From NCBI GenBank assembly GCA_003217965.1, contig QHNB01000257.1, forward strand, positions 1-5,766: a stretch of DNA of 5,766 bases, given 5' to 3'. Of the stretch, positions 1 through 5,604 are shown piece by piece (position 1 is the stretch's first letter; every line of letters begins with the position of its first letter). The position numbers were made by a program, and so were the translations under genes. Below the pieces are notes generated by a model that saw nothing but the letters and a program-made list of their open reading frames with translations, was not told where the DNA came from and did not search any database. The stretch is from Verrucomicrobiota bacterium. Its GTDB lineage: Bacteria; Verrucomicrobiota; Verrucomicrobiia; Chthoniobacterales; UBA10450.

Positions 1-1
1 G

Positions 2-439
2 AAACGAAACAACCACCCAATCTGCGTCTTTACCGACCACCGGACGATGCCAGACATTTGGCGGAATCGAAATCCAGCGCTGTTCGAGCGGCGCGGCCGG
101 GTCACTGATCAAAAAATTCGAGCGCCACTTCCCTTCTTGCTCGGTCCGCATGTCGCCACTGCCTTGGGCCGACATCATCCGTTGATGACTGTTAGGATGG
201 CGTTCTGCGCCGGTGTCTGTCCCGGCCCGCAATACAAATACCCAGCTGGATCGAATCTCTGTCGGCAGCGCGCCACCAAATAATTGCAGCGGAATTGGTT
301 CCCACGTCATCAAGGCTTCTAATTTTCGCGCCAGCTGTGCTTGCACGCGCGATATGATGGGCCAAATCTGCATGCGCATTGTGTTCGACCGCAAAACGCG
401 ATCGAGCTCCTCTAATCGAGATTTCTCGTTCGATGTCAT
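2..439 (-). CDS. Cupin-like protein, 3' part cut by the window edge
   Basis: This frame stays open for 146 codons from an ATG at 439 to the left edge, so the C-terminus is missing. An in-frame TAA lies at 443-445, which makes this the first possible ATG. No good Shine-Dalgarno is visible; a later start at codon 21 or 23 is possible but has no better one. Residues 1-45 look helical and charged. Residues 50-146 look like a beta-rich cupin barrel: WVFVLRAG (66-73), then ERHPNSHQRMMS (79-90), SGDMRTE, ISDPAAPLEQRWISIPPNVW (111-130), then H131 and the strand WVVVSF at the cut. H81, H85 and H131 are candidate metal ligands. The first two are spaced HxxxH, not the classic HxH. The family is an inference from this pattern. 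The substrate is unknown, and the protein could be an enzyme or a small-molecule sensor. It is transcribed away from the PhzF gene across a 102-bp gap. Confidence 0.75.
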   Translation of the reverse strand, partial: MTSNEKSRLEELDRVLRSNTMRMQIWPIISRVQAQLARKLEALMTWEPIPLQLFGGALPTEIRSSWVFVLRAGTDTGAERHPNSHQRMMSAQGSGDMRTEQEGKWRSNFLISDPAAPLEQRWISIPPNVWHRPVVGKDADWVVVSF

Positions 440-541
440 TGCTTAACGATTTCGAGAAGAGATAAACACCTAAACCTTGGCAAATATCTTTTTTGAGGTC
501 CTAATTATTCAAAAAAAACCGACTAGTTTGAGACTTCTGCG
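440..541. promoter_or_regulatory. AT-rich divergent intergenic region
   Basis: This gap separates the left-edge cupin gene (minus) from the PhzF-family gene (plus), so it should hold the promoters of both. It is clearly richer in A and T than the flanking genes, with a T6 run at 489-494 and an A8 run at 511-518. On the plus strand TTGGCA (477-482) is a fair -35 match. The only -10-like sequence after it is TAATTA (502-507), a poor match at a long 19-base spacing, so I do not claim a defined promoter. A weak GAG at 530-532, nine bases before the PhzF ATG, is the only ribosome-binding candidate. Confidence 0.35.
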
Positions 542-1471
542 ATGTCCAATCGCTCTTACGAATTTGTTCAGCTCGATGTCTTCGCACAAACGCCGCTCGC
601 GGGAAATCCACTAGCTGTCTTTGTAGACGCGCGCGGGCTAAGCGATAGCGAAATGCAAGCCTTGGCGCGGGAGATGAATCTTTCGGAGACCACCTTCATC
701 CTATCGCGCGATGCGGCCATCGAGGCCCGCGAGGGCAAAAAGGTGCGCATATTCACGGTCTCGGAGGAATTACCGTTTGCCGGACATCCGACGCTCGGCA
801 CGGCGCTCTATCTTCATGCCCTCCGGCGCGCCCGTGATCCGCGAAACTCCGATGACATCACGCTTGACTTGCGTGCCGGGAAAATTCCTGTGCATTTCAC
901 GCCCGGCTCGGAGAACGCTGGCTGTGAACGCGTGGATGGTCGGGTATTCGGCGAGATGCGTCAGCGCGATCCTGAGTTTGGAAATATTCTTTCGCGAGAA
1001 GACGTCGCGGCGATGATCGGGATTGGAGTTGACGAGATTGCTTCAGAATGGCCGGTACAGGTGATCTCGACAGGACTCCCGTTTGCGATTGTCCCGTTTC
1101 GCAGTCCGCAAAGCCTCGCCAATCTAAAGTATAGCCATACGCAATCAGCCGAGTTCCTAGAGCGCGCCGGCGCGCGTTTCTTTTACTTTCTTTGTCCTCA
1201 GCGTCGCCAAGGCCGGCTCGAAGCCCGAGCTCGAATGATCTTTTACAATGGCGAAGACCCGGCCACAGGGTCGGCCGCCGGTTGCGCCGCTAGTTGGATG
1301 GTCCGATATGGAGTTGCAGCTAGTGACGAGCAGGTAGTGATTCGACAAGGTGTCGAGATCCATCGTCCCAGTGAGATCTACGTGCGAGCAACACGGGAAG
1401 GCAATCATGTGACGGACGTTCGCGTCGGCGGATACGCCGTAGAAATAATTCGTGGGTCGGTAACTCTCTAA
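542..1471 (+). CDS. PhzF-family isomerase (PhzF/YddE-like)
   Basis: The 309-residue product has the length and the two-lobed pattern of the PhzF family, cytoplasmic enzymes with a diaminopimelate-epimerase fold. The best-known member, PhzF, isomerises trans-2,3-dihydro-3-hydroxyanthranilate in phenazine synthesis. Visible motifs are the opening strand QLDVFAQTPLAGNPLAVF (10-27), NLSETTF (46-52), LPFAGHPTLG (77-86) and GEDPATGSAAG (237-247). Aligned from memory with Pseudomonas PhzF, E49, H82, D239 and S244 correspond to Glu45, His74, Asp208 and Ser213, so the catalytic set appears complete. Many family members of unknown function lack part of it. No other phenazine gene is in the window, so the true substrate is unknown and I give no symbol. 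The ATG at 542 fits the start of the family's first strand. The gene is monocistronic here: it is divergent from the cupin gene and convergent with the TPR gene. Confidence 0.93.
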   Translation: MSNRSYEFVQLDVFAQTPLAGNPLAVFVDARGLSDSEMQALAREMNLSETTFILSRDAAIEAREGKKVRIFTVSEELPFAGHPTLGTALYLHALRRARDPRNSDDITLDLRAGKIPVHFTPGSENAGCERVDGRVFGEMRQRDPEFGNILSREDVAAMIGIGVDEIASEWPVQVISTGLPFAIVPFRSPQSLANLKYSHTQSAEFLERAGARFFYFLCPQRRQGRLEARARMIFYNGEDPATGSAAGCAASWMVRYGVAASDEQVVIRQGVEIHRPSEIYVRATREGNHVTDVRVGGYAVEIIRGSVTL

Positions 1472-1522
1472 GAAATCTCATTTTTGATTTGTAGCTGGTT
1501 CATGGTTCGCCTTGATGGGCCC

Positions 1523-1540
1523 TGCCGAAGCATTCCGGCA
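1523..1540. terminator. Small hairpin between convergent genes, possible terminator
   Basis: The bases TGCCGAA (1523-1529) can pair with TTCCGGCA (1533-1540), giving seven base pairs with one bulged C and a three-base loop. The hairpin lies in the 70-bp gap between the stops of the PhzF gene (plus) and the TPR gene (minus), directly after the TGA of the latter. No T-run follows on either strand, so it is not a classical intrinsic terminator. It could stabilise a 3' end or mean nothing. A shorter AAATC/GATTT pair at 1473-1490 is weaker. Confidence 0.25.
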
Positions 1541-1541
1541 A

Positions 1542-3476
1542 TCATCCCTGACGCAACTTGGCGAACTCTTGTCTAGCCTCCCTTAATACCGGGACGTCGG
1601 CGTCGGCCTCCTGCCACAGTGACAAGAAATCTTGATAAGCGAAGCGTGCTTTCGCGCGTGCCGATGCGCTGCCGGTCGCAGGTTCACAAGCATATATACG
1701 AGCAAGTTGAAGCCTCGCGATTGGCGCGCTGGCACTTAGCTGGACGATGCCAGGGGTTTTAAGAATCGTCTCCCACTCCTTTGCGGCGAGGGCGGGCTGA
1801 GCTGTAGCTGAGTAGGCCTCGGCGCGCAATACCACCGAGGGCATATGCGAATAGTAGGCTACTTGCGGCAGGAGAGTGTCGTAGCGCGCTGCGGTTCGCA
1901 ACAATTGCAAGGCACGAGCAGGATCTTTTTGAGCTAGGGCTACTTGGGCTCGAATGCATGGAAGCCAGTAGGATTGTACTACGGGATGATCCGGATATCG
2001 TTTTGCGAGCTCCTCGGCGACAGCTGTTGCCCTAGGAACGTCTCCAGTTCGCGCAAAAAGAATGGCGGCTATAGCTGAACCTTCCCGACTGTCCGGCGCC
2101 AGCTGCAGAGCGCGAATAGCCTGGTCATGCGCCTCCCGGACGTTGCCGAAAAGGTCTTCGCGCCAAGCGGCGTTCAAAAGCCATGCTGCTGCCTGCTCAT
2201 TATTATGGGCGCTCAGTGCTGACTGGACCGCTTGTGTTGTCAGCTCCCGAGCACGGGTCAGATGACCATCATAGGCTTCTGCGTCCGCTTGTTCAGAGAG
2301 AATCTCGTGCTGGAAGTCCGGTTTCGCAGTAAACCAGCCTGCCTGATTCGCCATTTCTTTTGCATCATGCTCAAGAAAGGCGACGGCATACATATAGACG
2401 TGAGGCGCGTCGTCATCGAGTCTCATCTGAACCATTTCGGAATAGGCCTCGCGCGCCTTCTCGAACTCACCCGCTGCGGTTAGTAATTCGATTAAGTTTT
2501 CGTGGACGATGTAGTTCCTGGGATTCATTCTGCGCGCTTCTTTGAACTGGGCGATAGCTTTTGGGTATTCGCACACGTCCCCGTAAAAACTACCTAGATT
2601 TGAAACAGGCCGCTCGTCTCTCGGATAGATCCGCATCCATTGCCGATAGGTTTCCACAGTTTTGTCATAGTCGACCGTGACGAAACTGTAGTACAGACCT
2701 TCAATGGAAAATCGCTTGCGGGCAGTGGCATGACTCCGCACCGCAAATGCCTTAATAAATAAGTTTCTCGCAAGTATTTCTTGTTGCGAGTTGCGATAAA
2801 TGAGACCGAGGTCGAAGAGAGCGCTCGCGAAATCTGGGTCGAGTTTAGTGGCGTTTTCAAGCGCGGCAATCGCTTCGGCTGGTCCTTTCTCTTGTTTAAT
2901 CCTAAGTCCCAAGGCCCACGCCTGAAGCGCTTCCAATGAAGAAGTTGTAGCCGTAGACAAGGGAGTGTTAAACTTCTGCACGCTGGCGAGAGATTCGCCA
3001 AGATGGGTTCGCAAGTCGCTCGCCGCTTTCTCAAGCGCATCCAGAACTTTCTCTTCATTCGGCGCAATGGATTGTTCCCGCGCCAATGTCTTGCCGCTCA
3101 TGCAGTCTGTAGCTTCCAGAGCGAGGGCGAACTCACTGCCTTGTTTGCTAATCGACCCGACCAAATACGCTCGGCTGCCAACCTGCTGGCCTAGCGGACG
3201 TACTAGTTGCAGGGTGAAAGGCGCATTTTTGTTTAAGAAGGGCGACTCCTCCAGCGCTGTCCTCACGGCCTCTTTCAGCGAATCATCAAAGTCTCCGTCC
3301 TTCGTGCTGTTAGTAAAAGAAACCAACAGAATCTTATTCTGGGGACTGAGGGTACTAGCGCTAGAAGGGCTCGCGCCAACCAGGGCTTGCCCGCACAGCG
3401 CTGTGGCAGTCATCAGTGCCGGCAAGTAATTGAAAAGTCGCGAGATCAAGATCTGAAAAAGTTCACACGAAGACAA
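1542..3476 (-). CDS. Exported TPR-repeat protein, kinase-less relative of Ser/Thr-kinase-TPR receptors
   Basis: From a TTG at 3476 the product is 644 residues. Residues 10-41 hold a hydrophobic stretch (LISRLFNYLPALMTATALCG...) ending in small residues, so it is probably a signal peptide or membrane anchor. Residues 48-170 form an alpha/beta domain with KILLVSFTNS (48-57), FDDSL, YLVGSIS (104-110) and GESLASVQK (160-168). TPR-like helical pairs follow at about 180-215, 216-249, 288-321 and 322-355, with degenerate ones to about 600. The end is AYQDFLSLWQEADADVPVL (613-631). From memory this is the layout found C-terminal to the kinase and membrane helix in acidobacterial kinase-TPR proteins, but here there is no kinase. 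TPRs bind proteins; the partner is unknown. The start is uncertain. The frame is open to an ATG at 3575, but that lies inside the upstream gene and would add an Arg/Cys-rich leader that looks like shadow translation. TTG 3449 (635 residues) gives the neatest signal peptide; ATG 3413 (623 residues) cuts it. It is the last gene of the minus-strand unit. Confidence 0.85.
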   Translation of the reverse strand: MSSCELFQILISRLFNYLPALMTATALCGQALVGASPSSASTLSPQNKILLVSFTNSTKDGDFDDSLKEAVRTALEESPFLNKNAPFTLQLVRPLGQQVGSRAYLVGSISKQGSEFALALEATDCMSGKTLAREQSIAPNEEKVLDALEKAASDLRTHLGESLASVQKFNTPLSTATTSSLEALQAWALGLRIKQEKGPAEAIAALENATKLDPDFASALFDLGLIYRNSQQEILARNLFIKAFAVRSHATARKRFSIEGLYYSFVTVDYDKTVETYRQWMRIYPRDERPVSNLGSFYGDVCEYPKAIAQFKEARRMNPRNYIVHENLIELLTAAGEFEKAREAYSEMVQMRLDDDAPHVYMYAVAFLEHDAKEMANQAGWFTAKPDFQHEILSEQADAEAYDGHLTRARELTTQAVQSALSAHNNEQAAAWLLNAAWREDLFGNVREAHDQAIRALQLAPDSREGSAIAAILFARTGDVPRATAVAEELAKRYPDHPVVQSYWLPCIRAQVALAQKDPARALQLLRTAARYDTLLPQVAYYSHMPSVVLRAEAYSATAQPALAAKEWETILKTPGIVQLSASAPIARLQLARIYACEPATGSASARAKARFAYQDFLSLWQEADADVPVLREARQEFAKLRQG

Positions 3477-3498
3477 ACTCTTGTCTCGCTCTTTTGTA

Positions 3499-4461
3499 TT
3501 AAAGCTTGTTCGCGTACTTGTCCGCGAATAACGCCGGCTGGCCTCCGGTGTGCAGGAACAACACCGTCTCGCCATTTTTGAAAAATTTCTGGCGAATCAG
3601 ATCGATCATACCGGCCGCGGCGCGCCCGGTATAGACGGGATCCAACAAAAGACCTTCATGCTTCGCAAACAAATGGATCGCTTCGCGTTCCGATTCGGTT
3701 AACACGCCGTAGCCTGCTTCACAGTAATCAGCATTTGCCAAAACCTCACCGGGCGTGAACTCAAGTCGGTTACCAAGCTTTTCGCTGGCTGACGATGCCA
3801 GCTCCGAGACGTGGGTCTTCAACCATTCTTCCGATTCATCAACACTAATTCCCAAGACTTTGCCTTTATATCCAAACAAGCGCTGACCGGCCATGAGTCC
3901 AGCGTGCGTTCCGCCTGACGAAGTCGCAAACACGATCCAATCCGCTTCGATCCCTTGCTCCATCAACTCTTTCATCGCGAATGCGTATCCCAAAGCTCCG
4001 GTGGGACTCGATCCGCCATACGGAACGAGATAAGGTTTCATTCCCTTTTCGGCAGCACGATCGAATGTCTGCTGAAGAATTTTGTCGCGATCCTTCCGAT
4101 CTGGAGCATGCACGACTTGCGCTCCAAACAACTGATCAAGCAATAGATTTGCCGAAGGCTGCTCCGACACCTCCCCGGTTAATACCAGAATACACTTAAA
4201 GCCAAATCGAGCGGCGGCCGCTGCGGTCTGACGGCAGTGATTGGATTGCAACGCTCCACCGGTGATTAAGGTTTGTGCGCCCTGATCACGCGCTTCTGCC
4301 ACCAGAAATTCCAATTTGCGAGTTTTGTTGCCGCCAAAGGCAAGCCCGGTTTGATCGTCTCGCTTAATCAACAAACGTGGCCCGCCCAAAGCTTGACGAA
4401 GCCGCGGGAGTTCTTCCACCGGTGTCGGAAGAAGAGCAAAACGTAATCGTGCAATCGCCAT
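3499..4461 (-). CDS. dcyD: PLP-dependent D-cysteine desulfhydrase (ACC deaminase family)
   Basis: The 320-residue product belongs to the fold-type-II PLP enzymes that include D-cysteine desulfhydrase (D-cysteine to pyruvate, sulfide and ammonia) and ACC deaminase. Numbering from the ATG at 4461, K46 in LAFGGNKTRKLEFL is the PLP lysine and S73 in QSNHCRQ matches ACC deaminase Ser78. Y251 and Y277 match its active-site tyrosines. The residues that separate the two activities are T278 (LDPVYTG) and T305 (FLHTGG). ACC deaminase has Glu295 and Leu322 there (from memory), so D-cysteine desulfhydrase is favoured. Related activities such as L-cysteate sulfo-lyase are not excluded. There is no signal peptide, so it is cytoplasmic. 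A TTG at 4464 directly before the ATG is an alternative start one codon longer; the ribosome-binding match (GAG in GGCGAGAA) is weak for both. It lies about 50 bases after the hydrolase gene and its stop is about 20 bases before the likely TPR start, so co-transcription is likely. Confidence 0.92.
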   Translation of the reverse strand: MAIARLRFALLPTPVEELPRLRQALGGPRLLIKRDDQTGLAFGGNKTRKLEFLVAEARDQGAQTLITGGALQSNHCRQTAAAAARFGFKCILVLTGEVSEQPSANLLLDQLFGAQVVHAPDRKDRDKILQQTFDRAAEKGMKPYLVPYGGSSPTGALGYAFAMKELMEQGIEADWIVFATSSGGTHAGLMAGQRLFGYKGKVLGISVDESEEWLKTHVSELASSASEKLGNRLEFTPGEVLANADYCEAGYGVLTESEREAIHLFAKHEGLLLDPVYTGRAAAGMIDLIRQKFFKNGETVLFLHTGGQPALFADKYANKL

Positions 4462-4511
4462 CAACTTCGAATTCTCGCCACATCAATAAATGAGCTAACG
4501 CGAACGCGCAT

Positions 4512-5429
4512 TCAGAGAAACTTAACGAGCGCGTCGGTCGTTTCCTTTGGCCGCTCTTCCAGGATCCAATGGCCAGTATCTTTTAAGACTACGACCGTAA
4601 CATCGGCCGCGACTAACTTCATTTGTTGTGCAAGTTCGTTCCCGTTCGCCTTGTCGCCGCCGATCGATAACACCGGTATCGTCAACTTTGTCTGCGAGAG
4701 CTGCGCGAAATCTTTCGCCAGTTGTGGCCACGATGCAAAGTAAGTCCAAGCCGCACGCATCCGCCCTGGTCGCGAGTAAGCCTCTGTATACGCCTTGCGA
4801 TCCCCTTCTGGAATCGAGCGCGTTTTATCGGCGGCGAAAACATTCCAGAAATACTCGAAGTAAGCGCGCTCCCGCCCCTTCACTAACGCCTCCGGGTAGT
4901 CGCCATTGAACCGAAAATGCCAAAGGTTTGGATTATTATAGATTGCCTCCCATCCGGGCACGCCCGGTAGAAATGCATCCATTACCGCCAGCTTCTCTGT
5001 CTCGGCTGGGAATTGCGTCGCATACGCGTAGGCAACCATGAGACCGATATCGTGTCCGACGACGCGCGCTTTCTCGATACCTAGCGAATGGACGAGGCCG
5101 TGGATGCGGGTCGCCGAACTCAATATGTCGATCCCCCGCTCGCGAAAATTTTCGGAGTTGTCCGCCGGAATCGAAGAATCGCCGATGCCTGGTAAGTCCG
5201 GCGCGATGACAGTAAATCTCTGCGCCAGCAGCGGAATGATTGGTCGCCACATCCGCGAAGTTTCGGCGAATCCGTGCAACAGAATCACAGCGGGCCCATG
5301 GCCGGCGGTCAGGTAATGCAATCGCACATTATCGATCGACGCGTCGCGCGGAGCGATCGTCTCCGGTTCGGCTTGAACGGAGCTAATCGCGATAAGAACC
5401 GCGCTGAAAACAAATGAGAACGTGCGCAT
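4512..5429 (-). CDS. Secreted alpha/beta hydrolase, epoxide hydrolase/haloacetate dehalogenase-like
   Basis: The 305-residue product begins with a signal peptide (MRTFSFVFSAVLIAISSVQA, likely cut after A20), so it acts outside the cytoplasm. The fold motifs are LLHGF (50-54, oxyanion hole), the strand TVIAPDLPGIGDS (73-85), VVGHDIG (123-129) and DTGHWILEERP (284-294). The nucleophile elbow carries Asp (D127), not Ser, which means the epoxide hydrolase/dehalogenase branch. D151 in VMDAFLPG lies 24 residues later, the same spacing as Asp110-Asp134 of Rhodopseudomonas fluoroacetate dehalogenase (from memory), and H287 completes the triad. The two arginines that bind the haloacetate carboxylate there are I128 and M131 here, so fluoroacetate is an unlikely substrate. 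W170 and Y230 in the cap may line the pocket. An epoxide or another small ester or halide is possible. The ATG at 5429 is the only start giving this signal peptide. A GC-rich inverted repeat abuts it upstream. It is the first gene of the minus-strand unit. Confidence 0.92.
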   Translation of the reverse strand: MRTFSFVFSAVLIAISSVQAEPETIAPRDASIDNVRLHYLTAGHGPAVILLHGFAETSRMWRPIIPLLAQRFTVIAPDLPGIGDSSIPADNSENFRERGIDILSSATRIHGLVHSLGIEKARVVGHDIGLMVAYAYATQFPAETEKLAVMDAFLPGVPGWEAIYNNPNLWHFRFNGDYPEALVKGRERAYFEYFWNVFAADKTRSIPEGDRKAYTEAYSRPGRMRAAWTYFASWPQLAKDFAQLSQTKLTIPVLSIGGDKANGNELAQQMKLVAADVTVVVLKDTGHWILEERPKETTDALVKFL

Positions 5430-5450
5430 GCGGACAAGTATCGCGTCCGC
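5430..5450 (-). promoter_or_regulatory. Inverted repeat abutting the hydrolase start codon
   Basis: The arms GCGGAC (5430-5435) and GTCCGC (5445-5450) are perfect complements around a nine-base loop. In the hydrolase mRNA this six-pair, GC-rich hairpin would end exactly one base before the AUG and cover the whole ribosome-binding position. No Shine-Dalgarno sits at normal spacing; the AAGAGG further upstream (about 5454-5459) is too far from the ATG unless the hairpin forms and brings it closer. As DNA it could instead be an operator. Function is inference from position only. Confidence 0.35.
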
Positions 5451-5514
5451 TTGCCTCTTGCCGAGTTTTTTTGTAGCGCCTGCGACTCTCTGTCTTTTCT
5501 ATTTAGCCGCTTCG

Positions 5515-5534
5515 CGAGCTCGAATTCGAAATTC
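5515..5534. promoter_or_regulatory. Overlapping palindromes in the divergent promoter region
   Basis: Three short symmetric elements overlap here: CGAGCTCG (5515-5522), TCGAATTCGA (5520-5529) and GAATT-cga-AATTC (5522-5534). They lie about midway in the gap between the divergent hydrolase and cupin genes, where an operator for either would be expected. I could not find convincing -35 and -10 boxes on either strand of this gap. The elements are short, and chance remains possible. Confidence 0.3.
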
Positions 5535-5604
5535 TGTTCGCTAGTTTCGGACAGACGTTCGTCGACTCGATTGCTTGCTCCTCAGCAAAGGTTACGAGTT
5601 ATGT

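Noticed and set aside
47..283. Plus-strand open frame of 78 codons, and another at 213-446
   Set aside because: Both lie opposite the minus-strand cupin-like frame, which has recognisable motifs, while their products look like Arg/Cys/Pro-rich shadow translation.
477..507. Sigma-70 promoter TTGGCA ... TAATTA for the PhzF gene
   Set aside because: The -35 match is fair but the -10 match is poor and the spacing is 19, so I kept only a low-confidence regulatory region.
542..1471. Phenazine biosynthesis cluster
   Set aside because: Only a PhzF-family protein is present; the neighbours are a cupin-like protein and a TPR protein, not phenazine enzymes.
1473..1490. AAATC/GATTT inverted repeat after the PhzF stop as a terminator
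   Set aside because: It has only five A/T-rich pairs with an eight-base loop and no following T-run.
2594..3067. 157-codon minus-strand frame inside the TPR gene
   Set aside because: It is the alternative frame of the TPR gene. The TPR frame reads continuously through the region with consistent repeat spacing, so no frameshift needs to be invoked.
2965..3429. 154-codon plus-strand frame opposite the TPR gene
   Set aside because: The product has no recognisable motif, and the opposite strand carries conserved family motifs over the same bases.
3477..3575. N-terminal extension of the TPR frame to the ATG at 3575
   Set aside because: It overlaps the 3' end of the D-cysteine desulfhydrase gene in another frame, and the extra residues are an Arg/Cys/Ser-rich shadow of that gene.
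5450..5462. Direct repeat CTTGCC-T-CTTGCC upstream of the hydrolase
   Set aside because: Two six-base copies are easily explained by chance, and there is no third copy or symmetry.
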